36,247 nt of DNA from the NCBI GenBank assembly GCA_002291945.1, contig DBAZ01000023.1, positions 23,257 through 59,503 on the forward strand, given 5' to 3'. Position 1 is the first letter of the stretch, and each line of letters begins with the position of its first letter. The DNA is from Tepidimonas sp. UBA997. Its GTDB lineage: Bacteria > Pseudomonadota > Gammaproteobacteria > Burkholderiales > Burkholderiaceae_C. A program made the translations under genes and the position numbers. Below the pieces are notes generated by a model. It did not search any database and was not told the origin of the DNA. It saw only the letters and a list, made by a program, of their open reading frames with translations. Shown piece by piece: positions 15,540 to 23,760 of this stretch.

Positions 15540-16109
15540 TCAGCGCACCTTGGCCCGGATTTCGGGCAAGGCTTTTTGCAGGTAATAGATCATGGACCAG
15601 ACGGTCAGCACAGCCGCCAGCCAGATCAGCACGGTGCCCCAGACTTGGGTGTCGATCACGCCGAAGGCGATGCCGTCATACAGCAAAAAGGGGATGGCGA
15701 CCATTTGCACCATGGTCTTGAGCTTGCCCACCCGGTGTACCGCGACGCTCTTGTTGGCACCGATCATGGCCATCCACTCGCGCAAGGCGGATATGGCGAT
15801 TTCGCGGCCTATGATGATGAGCGCCACGAACACATCGGCACGGCCCAGGTGGACCAAGACCAGCACGCAGGCACACACCAGAAATTTGTCGGCCACCGGG
15901 TCCAGAAAGGCCCCGAAGGCGGAAGTCTGATTGAGCTTGCGGGCCAGATAACCATCGGCCCAGTCGGTGAGCGCGAACAGGACGAACAACGCCGTCGCGA
16001 TCAGGTTTTGCGTGGGCTCGGCCAAGCCGGGCCAGTAGAACACCACCACGATCAGAGGTATGGCGGCAATGCGCGCCCACGTAAACAGCGTTGGCAGGTT
16101 GAAGAACAT
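15540..16109 (-). CDS. pgsA: CDP-diacylglycerol-glycerol-3-phosphate 3-phosphatidyltransferase
   Basis: This 189-residue inner-membrane enzyme makes phosphatidylglycerophosphate, the precursor of phosphatidylglycerol and cardiolipin. The CDP-alcohol phosphotransferase signature D-x2-DG-x2-AR-x8-G-x3-D-x3-D is complete: DWADGYLAR, eight residues, GAFLDPVADK. It opens with the usual NLPTLFTWARIAAIPLIVVVFY. Hydrophobic helices match the family and the length is normal. It follows uvrC by 21 bases on the same strand, a pairing common in proteobacteria, so it is probably co-transcribed with uvrC. Confidence 0.94.
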   Translation of the reverse strand: MFFNLPTLFTWARIAAIPLIVVVFYWPGLAEPTQNLIATALFVLFALTDWADGYLARKLNQTSAFGAFLDPVADKFLVCACVLVLVHLGRADVFVALIIIGREIAISALREWMAMIGANKSVAVHRVGKLKTMVQMVAIPFLLYDGIAFGVIDTQVWGTVLIWLAAVLTVWSMIYYLQKALPEIRAKVR

Positions 16110-16130
16110 GGACGCGATTATGGGGGGTAA

Positions 16131-18107
16131 TCAACGCAGGGCGCGGTATATGGTTTCTGCCAGTTCGCGCGAAATGCCTTGCACGGTTGCCAAGTCTTCG
16201 ACACTGGCGGCAGCCACGCCACGCACACCGCCAAAACGTTGCAGCAGGCGCGCACGTTTCTTGGGCCCGACGCCGGCAATGCCTTCGAGCTTGCTGCCCC
16301 CCGTGCGGACCTTGGCCCGCTGCGCCCGCATGCCCGTGATGGCAAAGCGGTGCGCCTCGTCGCGTATCTGGGCCACCAGCATGAGCGCGGCGGAGTCGGC
16401 ACCGAGATAAATTTTCTCGCGGCCATCGGCGAACACCAGCTCCTCCAGGCCGACCTTGCGGCCTGCGCCCTTTTCCACGCCCACCAGCCGCCCCACATCC
16501 AGCCCCAGTGCGTCGAACACCTCGCGTGCCACGCCCACCTGCCCCCGGCCACCGTCGATCAGCACGATGTCTGGCAGCCGGTTGAGGCCCGACTCGCCGG
16601 ATGCAGCGTCGCGCACCGCCTGCGCCAGCTTGGCGTAGCGCCGCTGCAGCACCTGCCGCATGGCCGCGTAGTCATCGCCCGGGGTGATGCCGTCGATGTG
16701 GTAACGCCGGTACTGCCCGCTCTGCATGTTGTGCCCCTCGAACACCACGCAGGCAGCCACGGTCGATTCACCCGCCGTGTGCGAGATGTCGAAACATTCG
16801 ATACGCAAGCGATCGAGCGCGTCCTCGGGCAAGTCGAGCGCTTGCGCCAGCGCACGGGTGCGTGCCTGTTGCGAGCCCTCCTCGGCCAACAGTCGCGCCA
16901 GTTGCAGGTCGGCGTTTTTTTGCGCCATGTCCAGCCAGGCACGCCGGTGTTCACGCGGGTGCAGCACCGTGTGCAGGCGTATGCCGCTCTGCTCGGTCAG
17001 CAGTTCGATCAGGTGCGCAGCCACCGGGGTGCCCAGCACCAGCACCGGCGGCGGCGCAACGCCGGTGTAGTGCTGAGCCAGGAAAGCCTCCAGCACGCGC
17101 TGCTCCACGCCAGCGACTCCGCTGGGGGCATGCATGTCGAGTTCACCCTCGTCCAGGGCCGCCCACACGGCGCCATCCTCCACATGGGCCGGGAAGTACG
17201 GTCGGTCGCCCAGATGGCGGCCACCGCGCACCATGGCCAGGTTGACGCAGGCCCGCCCGCCCTGCACCTTCACGGCCAGAATGTCCACATCCTGCTCCGG
17301 TGTGCTTTCCATGCTCTGCTGGTGCAGCACCGTCGAGAGCGCCGCCATCTGGTTGCGCACCTCGGCGGCTTGCTCGAAAGCCAACTGCTCGGCGTGCGCC
17401 AGCATCCGGCGCTCCAGTTCGTCGAGCACGGTCTGCGTTTGCCCGCTCAGGAAGGCGCTGGCGCTGCGCACATCGGCGGCGTAGTCCTGCGGGCTGATCG
17501 AGGCCACGCAAGGGCCGCTGCAGCGTTTGATCTGGTACAGCAGGCAGGGGCGCGTGCGGTGGTTGAACACCGTGTCTTCACAGGTGCGCAAGCGAAACAC
17601 TTTCTGCAGCAGCCGTATGGTTTCCTTCACCGCCCAGCCGTTCGGGTAAGGGCCGAAGTACTGATGGCGCTTTTCCACCGCCCCGCGGTAGTACGACATG
17701 CGGGGGTAGTGCTCGGGGCGCGGCGTGCCGGTGGCTGCGTCAGGGCTACGGGCCACCTCGGGCGTCCAGCGGCTGGCGCTGAACTTCAGGTAGGGGTAGC
17801 TCTTGTCGTCCCGAAACAGGATGTTGAAGCGCGGCTGCTGGGTCTTGATGAGGTTGTTTTCCAGCAGCAGCGCCTCGGCCTCGGAGCGCACCACCGTGGT
17901 TTGCAAGCGCTCGATCTTGCTGACCATGTGGCCGATGCGGGTGCCGTCGTGGCTGCGGGTGAAATAGCTGGCGACACGCCGCTTGAGATCGCGCGCCTTG
18001 CCCACATACAGCAACTGGCCTTGGGCGTCGAAATAGCGATACACGCCCGGCAGCGACGGCAGGGCAGCCACCGCCTTGAGCAGGTCTTCTGGGTACGGAC
18101 GATTCAT
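16131..18107 (-). CDS. uvrC: UvrABC excinuclease subunit C
   Basis: This 658-residue nuclease makes both incisions in nucleotide excision repair. The GIY-YIG domain for the 3' cut opens with PGVYRYF and LLYVGKARDLKRRVASYF (about 20-50). Four cysteines, 176, 188, 196 and 200, have the spacing of the E. coli iron-sulfur ligands. A UVR motif for UvrB contact spans about 233-267. The RNase-H-like nuclease for the 5' cut shows ECFDISH (Asp440), GDDYAAM and VLIDGGRGQ (Asp518), and two helix-hairpin-helix units close the protein (LEGIAGVGPKKRARL, VQGISRELAETIY). An insert of roughly 20 residues at about 112-132 (within ARSPDAATGTPRPEHYPR) makes it longer than E. coli UvrC. Confidence 0.95.
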   Translation of the reverse strand: MNRPYPEDLLKAVAALPSLPGVYRYFDAQGQLLYVGKARDLKRRVASYFTRSHDGTRIGHMVSKIERLQTTVVRSEAEALLLENNLIKTQQPRFNILFRDDKSYPYLKFSASRWTPEVARSPDAATGTPRPEHYPRMSYYRGAVEKRHQYFGPYPNGWAVKETIRLLQKVFRLRTCEDTVFNHRTRPCLLYQIKRCSGPCVASISPQDYAADVRSASAFLSGQTQTVLDELERRMLAHAEQLAFEQAAEVRNQMAALSTVLHQQSMESTPEQDVDILAVKVQGGRACVNLAMVRGGRHLGDRPYFPAHVEDGAVWAALDEGELDMHAPSGVAGVEQRVLEAFLAQHYTGVAPPPVLVLGTPVAAHLIELLTEQSGIRLHTVLHPREHRRAWLDMAQKNADLQLARLLAEEGSQQARTRALAQALDLPEDALDRLRIECFDISHTAGESTVAACVVFEGHNMQSGQYRRYHIDGITPGDDYAAMRQVLQRRYAKLAQAVRDAASGESGLNRLPDIVLIDGGRGQVGVAREVFDALGLDVGRLVGVEKGAGRKVGLEELVFADGREKIYLGADSAALMLVAQIRDEAHRFAITGMRAQRAKVRTGGSKLEGIAGVGPKKRARLLQRFGGVRGVAAASVEDLATVQGISRELAETIYRALR

Positions 18108-18169
18108 GATCCGAGATTGTCCATTAGACGCACCTTTGGTGCTGCCTGAACGTCAGCAGGGCAGCGACA

Positions 18170-19330
18170 ATGGTGCCCATGTCCAGCCACCGCCTTCGAT
18201 TGCAATGGGATGTTTTTTGCCGCGTCATCGACAACTTCGGCGATGTCGGCGTCTGCTGGCGTCTGTGCCGCAGCCTGGCCAGCCGGGGCCAGCAGATCCG
18301 GCTCTGGATCGACCGGCCAGACGCGCTGCAGTGGCTGGCCCCCGGAGCCAGCGCGGGGCAGTGGCCCGGCATCGCCGTCATGCCGTGGCAGGCCGCATGG
18401 CCGACGCACCAGCACGCCGCGCTCTCGCGTGCCGACGTGTGGGTGGAAGCCTTTGGCTGCGAGCCGCCCGACGGCTTCATCCGGCAGCAACGTGCGCAAT
18501 GGCCTGCGGGTGAACAAGCGGTTTGGGTCAACCTCGAATACCTCAGCGCCGAGCCTTATGTGGAGCGCATGCACCGGCTGCCCTCCCCGCTCATGAGCGG
18601 CCCGGCCCAGGGTTGGACGCGCTGGTTTTTTTATCCCGGCTTCAGCCCCGGCACGGGCGGGCTGCTGCGCGACGCCGTGTACCCCGACCGGCTGGAGGGG
18701 CCAAACCCCGCAGCCGCACGCGCGGCGTGGCGTGCCAAGTACCAAGCAGTCCTGCCCCAGTCGGGCCAGGACTGCTGGGTCAGCCTGTTCTGCTACGAAC
18801 CCGAGGGCCTGCCGTGGCTGCTCCAGCACCTGCACGCCGACCCCGCCAAAACCTTGCTCATCACCCCCGGGCGGGCGCAAGCGGCTGTCCAGGCATGGTT
18901 GCATGGCCAGACTCCGGCGCTGGTTGCACCGCCCCAGTGGCACGGGCTGCCGTGGGTGCCTCAGCCCGATTTTGACGCCATGCTCGCCGCATGCGATCTG
19001 AATTGCGTGCGCGGCGAGGACAGCCTGGTGCGGGCCTTGTGGGCCGGCCAGCCCTTCGTCTGGCAGATTTACCCGCAGCAAGACCAGGCGCACCACGCCA
19101 AGCTGGAGGCGTTTCTCGACTGGCTGCAAGCGCCACCCGACTGGCGTGCCCTGCACCATGACTGGAACGGCATCCGCCCTGCGACCCACGCGCCCCCTGC
19201 ACCCTCCTCGGATGCCCTATGGGCACGCCTGCCGGCATGGAAAGAGGTGGCGCTGGCGGCCCGCGACCGACTGCTGCGCCAGACCGACCTGACGACACGG
19301 TTGCTCGAGTTCGTCACCGAAAAACGTTAA
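18170..19330 (+). CDS. earP: EF-P arginine rhamnosyltransferase EarP
   Basis: This 386-residue glycosyltransferase (GT-B fold, formerly DUF2331) transfers rhamnose from dTDP-L-rhamnose to Arg32 of elongation factor P, which is needed to rescue ribosomes at polyproline stretches. The N-terminal catalytic region reads FCRVIDNFGDVGVCWRL, with Asp21 and Asp25 corresponding to the essential aspartates of known EarP. The nucleotide-sugar site contains CVRGEDSLVRALWAGQPFVWQIYPQ. efp follows directly and carries arginine at position 32, which strongly supports the call. The ATG at 18170 follows AGCAGGGCAG; a second in-frame ATG at 18179 is a possible alternative. It is divergent from uvrC across 62 bp. 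Confidence 0.94.
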   Translation: MVPMSSHRLRLQWDVFCRVIDNFGDVGVCWRLCRSLASRGQQIRLWIDRPDALQWLAPGASAGQWPGIAVMPWQAAWPTHQHAALSRADVWVEAFGCEPPDGFIRQQRAQWPAGEQAVWVNLEYLSAEPYVERMHRLPSPLMSGPAQGWTRWFFYPGFSPGTGGLLRDAVYPDRLEGPNPAAARAAWRAKYQAVLPQSGQDCWVSLFCYEPEGLPWLLQHLHADPAKTLLITPGRAQAAVQAWLHGQTPALVAPPQWHGLPWVPQPDFDAMLAACDLNCVRGEDSLVRALWAGQPFVWQIYPQQDQAHHAKLEAFLDWLQAPPDWRALHHDWNGIRPATHAPPAPSSDALWARLPAWKEVALAARDRLLRQTDLTTRLLEFVTEKR

Positions 19331-19423
19331 AATCGAAGGCTTTGCGACACTTTCGCCCCTGAAAATAGTCACCCAATAACCACCCCACACAGCCACCGAA
19401 CGGCACCAACCCACGTCATCACC

Positions 19424-19978
19424 ATGAAAATCGCCCAAGAAATCCGCGCCGGCAACGTGATCATGCACGGCAAGGACCCCATGATCGTCCTGAAAACCGA
19501 ATACGCCCGTGGTGGCCGTGGTGCCGCCACCGTGCGCATGAAGCTCAAGGCGCTGCTGAGCAACATGGGCACCGAAGTCGTCTTCAAGGCCGACGACAAG
19601 ATCGACAACGTCATACTCGACAAAAAAGACTGCACCTACTCCTACTTCGCGGACCCGATGTACGTCTGGATGGACACCGAGTACAACCAGTACGAAGTCG
19701 AAGCCGGTAACATGGGCGACGCCATCAACTACCTGGAAGACGGCATGACCGCCGAGGTGGTGTTCTACGACGGCAAAGCCATCTCGGTGGAATTGCCCAC
19801 CAGCGTGGAGCGCGAAGTCACCTGGACCGAACCCGCCGTCAAAGGCGACACCTCGGGCAAAGTCATGAAGCCCGCCAAGATCGGCACCGGCTTCGAAGTC
19901 CCGGTGCCGCTGTTCGTCGATCAGGGCGACCGCATCGAGATCGACACCCGCACCGGTGAATACCGCAAGCGCGTCTGA
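19424..19978 (+). CDS. efp: Elongation factor P (arginine-32 type)
   Basis: This 184-residue three-domain factor enters stalled ribosomes between P and E sites to help form peptide bonds at consecutive prolines. The loop that reaches the peptidyl-transfer centre reads TEYARGGRGAATV, with arginine at position 32, the residue rhamnosylated by EarP, rather than the lysine modified by EpmA/EpmB. Domain II contains YSYFADPMYVWMD and the OB-like C-terminus ends RIEIDTRTGEYRKRV. Length is standard. earP lies 93 bases upstream and a terminator 28 bases downstream, so efp may be read both with earP and from its own promoter. Confidence 0.97.
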   Translation: MKIAQEIRAGNVIMHGKDPMIVLKTEYARGGRGAATVRMKLKALLSNMGTEVVFKADDKIDNVILDKKDCTYSYFADPMYVWMDTEYNQYEVEAGNMGDAINYLEDGMTAEVVFYDGKAISVELPTSVEREVTWTEPAVKGDTSGKVMKPAKIGTGFEVPVPLFVDQGDRIEIDTRTGEYRKRV

Positions 19979-20006
19979 TCGGCTTTGGCGCGTACCCTCA
20001 CCAAAC

Positions 20007-20030
20007 AAGGCTCTCTCTGGAGCCTTTTTT
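20007..20030 (+). terminator. Intrinsic terminator after efp
   Basis: AAGGCTC (20007-20013), a six-base loop, GAGCCTT (20020-20026), with T's continuing to 20030. It separates earP-efp from the LOG family gene. Confidence 0.78.
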
Positions 20031-20052
20031 ATTGCGCTCTGCTAAAAACCCC

Positions 20053-20943
20053 ATGAACGAAGCCAACGACACCCATCACCTCAATGCCCGGCGGCTGGTC
20101 GATGCCGCCGTGGAAATGCACTTGATTTCGAGTGGCCAAGACAAGCTCGAGGCCGACGCCTACCGGCTGGCGTTCGCGGATTCCGAATTCCTGCTGCGCC
20201 GCGAAACGCGCGGCATCCGCTTTCAACTCGAAATGCTCAAACCCGACCTGGCCCAGCAGGCGCTGGGCATAGAAAACACGATCGTGGTGTTTGGCAGTGC
20301 GCGCTTTGTCGAAGCTGCCGAGGCGCAAAAGCAACTCGATGCGGCACGCAGCAGCCAGGACCCCCAGGCCGTGCGGCGGGCGCAGACCCTGATGCGCAAC
20401 GCCCACTACTACGACCAAGCGCGCCAATTTGCGCAAATGGTGGCCGATTACAGCCTAAGCTGCCCCCAAGAGAACCAGTTGCACATCGCCACCGGTGGCG
20501 GGCCCGGCATCATGGAGGCGGCCAACCGCGGGGCACACGACCGGGGCGCGCTGAATGTGGGCCTGAACATCTTGCTGCCGCACGAGCAGGAACCCAACCC
20601 TTACATCAGCCCGGAACTGTGCTTCAAGTTTCATTATTTTGCCCTGCGCAAGATGCATTTTCTGATACGCGCCAAGGCCTTGGTCGCTTTCCCGGGAGGT
20701 TTTGGCACCCTCGACGAACTGTTTGAGGTGCTGACGCTGGTTCAGTGCAAGAAGGCCAAGCCGGTGCCGATTTTCCTGTTCGGATCAGACTACTGGAAGC
20801 GCCTGCTGAACTTCGACGTGCTGGTCGATGAAGGAGCCATTTCGCCCGAAGACCTGAGCCTGTTCACCTATGTCGATGAACCGGAGCAGGCCTGGGAAGG
20901 CATCAAGCACTTTTACAATTTGTCTGATGCCTGCGAACGTTGA
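20053..20943 (+). CDS. LOG family (TIGR00730-like) Rossmann-fold protein
   Basis: This 296-residue protein carries the lysine-decarboxylase-like/LOG motifs GGGPGIMEAANRG (148-160) and PGGFGTLDELFE (214-225), which form the nucleotide-binding and catalytic site of cytokinin-type nucleoside 5'-monophosphate phosphoribohydrolases. The C-terminal region (KPVPIFLFGSDYWKRLLNF) fits the long-form LOG branch. It would cleave a base from a nucleotide monophosphate; the physiological substrate in bacteria such as this is not settled, and lysine decarboxylase is a misnomer. I chose the ATG at 20053; there is no good ribosome-binding site. Its last 31 bases overlap the end of mrpG on the opposite strand. 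Confidence 0.85.
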   Translation: MNEANDTHHLNARRLVDAAVEMHLISSGQDKLEADAYRLAFADSEFLLRRETRGIRFQLEMLKPDLAQQALGIENTIVVFGSARFVEAAEAQKQLDAARSSQDPQAVRRAQTLMRNAHYYDQARQFAQMVADYSLSCPQENQLHIATGGGPGIMEAANRGAHDRGALNVGLNILLPHEQEPNPYISPELCFKFHYFALRKMHFLIRAKALVAFPGGFGTLDELFEVLTLVQCKKAKPVPIFLFGSDYWKRLLNFDVLVDEGAISPEDLSLFTYVDEPEQAWEGIKHFYNLSDACER

Positions 20944-21263
20944 GCCGGATCGTCGCCCACCAGACGAGCGTCGGTTACGTGCTGGATGGCGCGGGATTCG
21001 CGCACCGCAGCGCGAGCCAGCAGATGCGAGGCGACCGGCAGTGTCGCCATCAGAAAGCCGATGATCAGCAGCAGGCGCCAGCTCCAGTCCCAGTCACCCG
21101 CCGCCACCGCAGCCCCGATGCACACCATGGCCAGCGCCAAGGTGCCCGCTTTCGTGGCCGCGTGCTGCCGCGCCAGGGCGTCCGGCAAGGCAATCACGCC
21201 CCAAGCGGCGATGACCAGCAACACGCTGCCCGCCACCACCAGTATCGATGCGATCCAGCTCAT
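20913..21263 (-). CDS. mrpG: Mrp-type cation/proton antiporter subunit G
   Basis: This 116-residue membrane protein has three hydrophobic helices and the MnhG/PhaG pattern: WIASILVVAGSVLLVIAAWGVIALPDALAR in pieces, then a short loop HAATKAGTLALAMVCIG and a third helix LLLIIGFLMATLPVASHLLARAA. The HAATKAGT segment is diagnostic. It is the last subunit of the Mrp complex, which exports Na+ or K+ in exchange for protons. The ATG at 21263 overlaps the mrpF stop (ATGA). The hydrophilic C-terminus (about 25 residues) extends into the 3' end of the convergent LOG gene. Confidence 0.92.
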   Translation of the reverse strand: MSWIASILVVAGSVLLVIAAWGVIALPDALARQHAATKAGTLALAMVCIGAAVAAGDWDWSWRLLLIIGFLMATLPVASHLLARAAVRESRAIQHVTDARLVGDDPAQRSQASDKL

Positions 21264-21526
21264 GATTCGGCTCCATCGTCCACCAGTCGGGCCCAACCGA
21301 CGGTCGCCACAAAACCGACCAGCGCCAAGCCGATCGCCACATCCAGGAAAACGGTCCGGCTGGTGTAGAGCGACGCCGCCACACACAGGGCCACCGCCGC
21401 CGCCAGAAAAATGTCCAGCGCCACGATGCAATCGGCGTGCATCGGCCCCTTGATCAGACGCCAGGTAGCCAGTGCCGTGGCCACCAGCGCACCCAGCACC
21501 AGTATGAGGGCTGCGACCGGGATCAT
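21260..21526 (-). CDS. mrpF: Mrp-type cation/proton antiporter subunit F
   Basis: This 88-residue protein has three membrane helices and the MnhF/PhaF pattern: LILVLGALVATALATWRLIKGP, HADCIVALDIFLAAAVALC with the conserved acidic residue in helix 2, and VFLDVAIGLALVGFVATVGWAR. It is a small structural and functional subunit of the Mrp antiporter. It is joined to mrpE and mrpG by four-base ATGA overlaps, indicating tightly coupled translation. Its length is normal for the family. Confidence 0.92.
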   Translation of the reverse strand: MIPVAALILVLGALVATALATWRLIKGPMHADCIVALDIFLAAAVALCVAASLYTSRTVFLDVAIGLALVGFVATVGWARLVDDGAES

Positions 21527-21867
21527 GCCTTCACTCCGAACAAGGCCACCAGGCCGGGTTCAAAATCTTCCCGTATGCCCTGGACCAGGGCGTCGGTGTC
21601 GCTGGCGTCGAGCACGTGCATCAGGATTTCGCGCTTGTCCATATCGATATCGAGCGTGGTGGTGCCGGGGGTGAGGGTAATCATGCAACCCAGCAAAGCA
21701 GCCCCCCGTTCGTTCATGGGGGCAAACTTGACCCGCAAAAAGGCCGCTGGCGGTTTGCGTTCGCCCACGCTGGAGCGCAGTATGACCTGCACGGTCTGGA
21801 AACCGGAAATCACCACCGCCTTGAGGAACCGAACCAGCAGCACCACGGCAGCAATCAGCTTGCCCAT
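21523..21867 (-). CDS. mrpE: Mrp-type cation/proton antiporter subunit E, short form
   Basis: This 114-residue protein matches the C-terminal two thirds of MnhE/PhaE: a membrane helix (LIAAVVLLVRFLKAVVISGF), the VQVILRSS turn and the domain with CMITLTPGTTTLDID and EILMHVLDASD. Typical MrpE proteins are about 160 residues with additional N-terminal helices, which are missing here. There is no room for them: the ATG at 21867 lies one base after the mrpD stop, and the in-frame extension to 21906 overlaps mrpD and is hydrophilic. So the subunit appears genuinely short rather than mis-started. It overlaps mrpF by four bases. Confidence 0.87.
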   Translation of the reverse strand: MGKLIAAVVLLVRFLKAVVISGFQTVQVILRSSVGERKPPAAFLRVKFAPMNERGAALLGCMITLTPGTTTLDIDMDKREILMHVLDASDTDALVQGIREDFEPGLVALFGVKA

Positions 21868-21868
21868 G

Positions 21869-23323
21869 TCAGTGCGCTCCCAGGGTTTGCGCAGCGGCCT
21901 GGGCATACTCGACCAGGAACTGCGGGTTGATGGAAATGCTCAGCGTGATGAGTGCCAGACCGATGGTGGCCACCCAAGCTGGCCACAGCTTGGTCGTGCG
22001 GGGCAGCTCCCATGACGCATCGGGGTGCGGCTTCCAGAAAGCCTCCATCCAGATCTTGACCATGGAATACAGCGTCAGCACGCTGACGATCAGGGCGATC
22101 ACCGTCCAGGCGATGCGCCCGTCGGCGATCGCTTCTTGCAGCACCAGCAACTTGGACCAGAAGCCCGACAGCGGCGGTATGCCCACCAGCGACAGCGCCG
22201 GAATGAGGAACAGGATGCCCAGCAGCGGCTTGACCTTGTACAGACCGCCGATCTTGCGCAGATCGTAATCGCCGGTCAGGCGCCAGATGATGGCGACAAT
22301 CAGGAACAGATTCGCCTTCACCACGATGTGGTGCAGGGTGTAGAACAGGGCCGCCGCATTGCCCGCTTGGCTGGCCAGCGCCACGCCCAGCAGGATGTAG
22401 CCAATCTGGCTGACGATGTGGAAGGCCAGAATACGCCGCATATCCCAGTGATAGGCCGCCCCCAGCACACCGAACAGCATGGTGCCAACGGCAATCCAGC
22501 CCAGCACCTCATAGATCAGATCGGGGGCTGGCGCAAAAATGTCGCCCACCGAACGCAGCACCGCATACACCCCGACCTTGGTCAGCAGACCGGCAAACAG
22601 GGCCAGCACGGGTGCCGGCAGGGTGTGATAGGAAGCAGGCAGCCACGCAAACAAAGGGAAAGCGCCAGCCTTGACCAGAAACGCCAGCATCAGCCCGGCC
22701 ACCAGCAGCGTCGTCACCCAAGGCGTCAACTGCGGGGTGGCCTGCGCCAGGGCGCTGTAGTTCAGGTGCCCGGTGGCGGCGTAAATCATGCCCACCGCCA
22801 CCAGCAGCAGCAAGGTACCGAAGATGTTGAGCACGAAGTATTTGAAGGTGCCGTCCAACTGGTCGATGCGCCCGCCGATGGCGAACAGACCGACAGAGCA
22901 GATCAGCATCACCTCGAACCACACGTAAAGGTTAAAAAGGTCGGCGGTGGCAAAGGAGCCGCCGACACCGGCGAGCACGCCAAACATCAGGGGTAACAGC
23001 AGCGGGTGGCGCGGTTCACAGTCGGCGTCGCTGGCCAGAAACACCAGCGAGGCCAGCCCCATGATCGCGGTAATCAGCACCATCGCCGCACTGGTGCGGT
23101 CCACCAGAAATTCGATGCCAAAGGGCGCACCCCAGTCACCAAACACCGTCTGGGCCGCCTGACCGTGGTGGGCGCTCTCGACCAGTGCCAGCGCACAGCC
23201 GAAAAACACCAGCATGCCCACATAGCTGAGTGCGCTCTGCAAACCGGGGCGCTTCTGGGCCAGTGTCGTAGCCACCACCGTGACCAGCGGCACCAGCACC
23301 GGGCTGACAGCCAGCACACTCAT
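21869..23323 (-). CDS. mrpD: Mrp-type cation/proton antiporter subunit D
   Basis: This 484-residue polytopic protein is homologous to complex I subunits NuoL/M/N and forms an ion-translocating core of the Mrp antiporter. Visible landmarks are the helix with FNLYVWFEVMLICSVGLFA, containing the conserved glutamate, the segment FLVKAGAFPLFAWLPASY with the conserved lysine, and ALFAGLLTKVGVYAVLR with a second lysine. About 14 hydrophobic helices are present, as expected. It overlaps mrpC by four bases (ATGA) and mrpE follows after one base. No key residue looks altered. Confidence 0.94.
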   Translation of the reverse strand: MSVLAVSPVLVPLVTVVATTLAQKRPGLQSALSYVGMLVFFGCALALVESAHHGQAAQTVFGDWGAPFGIEFLVDRTSAAMVLITAIMGLASLVFLASDADCEPRHPLLLPLMFGVLAGVGGSFATADLFNLYVWFEVMLICSVGLFAIGGRIDQLDGTFKYFVLNIFGTLLLLVAVGMIYAATGHLNYSALAQATPQLTPWVTTLLVAGLMLAFLVKAGAFPLFAWLPASYHTLPAPVLALFAGLLTKVGVYAVLRSVGDIFAPAPDLIYEVLGWIAVGTMLFGVLGAAYHWDMRRILAFHIVSQIGYILLGVALASQAGNAAALFYTLHHIVVKANLFLIVAIIWRLTGDYDLRKIGGLYKVKPLLGILFLIPALSLVGIPPLSGFWSKLLVLQEAIADGRIAWTVIALIVSVLTLYSMVKIWMEAFWKPHPDASWELPRTTKLWPAWVATIGLALITLSISINPQFLVEYAQAAAQTLGAH

Positions 23324-23760
23324 GCGGCCTCCCGGGATGGCGTTGGGTGAGGAGCGTCCGGCCAGGCCGGTTCGTGGGCCGCGCCGTTGTAGGGCGGCTT
23401 GACAGGGTCTTCGGGGTACGGTTCGGCCATGCGAAGTTGCAGGATGTCGTCGGTGCCGGCACTCTGGATCAGGCGCAGCACCAGCACAAGAGAAAAACAG
23501 ACCAAGGCAAAACCGATCACGATGGCGGTCAGCACCAGCGCCTGCGGCAGCGGATTGGCCGCGTTGGTGAGCACGGTTTCACCGAGCGGAACAACCGCCG
23601 GATGCATCACCTCGATGCGGCCCGACACGAACAGCGCCAGATTGACCCCACTGCCAAAGATGGCCAGCCCCAGCACGCAGCGAAACACGTCACGCGACAG
23701 TGCAAGGTAAATCCCCGCCGTAACCGTTACCCAAATGGTCAAGGCAATCAGCCAGATCAT
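23320..23760 (-). CDS. mrpC: Mrp-type cation/proton antiporter subunit C (NuoK-like)
   Basis: This 146-residue protein has three membrane helices and resembles NuoK: WLIALTIWVTVTAGIYLALS, VLGLAIFGSGVNLALFVSG and the third helix LPQALVLTAIVIGFALVCFS, with the conserved D/N-PLPQALVLTAIVI pattern. The ATG at 23760 overlaps the mrpB stop. The C-terminus carries a hydrophilic proline-rich tail of about 40 residues (ending in DAPHPTPSREAA), longer than in the shortest MrpC proteins. It is part of the complete mrpABCDEFG operon. Confidence 0.93.
   Translation of the reverse strand: MIWLIALTIWVTVTAGIYLALSRDVFRCVLGLAIFGSGVNLALFVSGRIEVMHPAVVPLGETVLTNAANPLPQALVLTAIVIGFALVCFSLVLVLRLIQSAGTDDILQLRMAEPYPEDPVKPPYNGAAHEPAWPDAPHPTPSREAA

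Noticed and set aside
13509..16130. Long open frames antisense to the tartrate/malate dehydrogenase, EamA and pgsA genes
   Set aside because: Each lies opposite a clear gene and has low-complexity shadow composition, with no ribosome-binding site or motif.
16179..18149. 656-codon open frame antisense to uvrC
   Set aside because: It mirrors a gene with all catalytic residues intact, has a His/Gln/Arg-rich composition typical of shadow frames in GC-rich DNA, and shows no domain.
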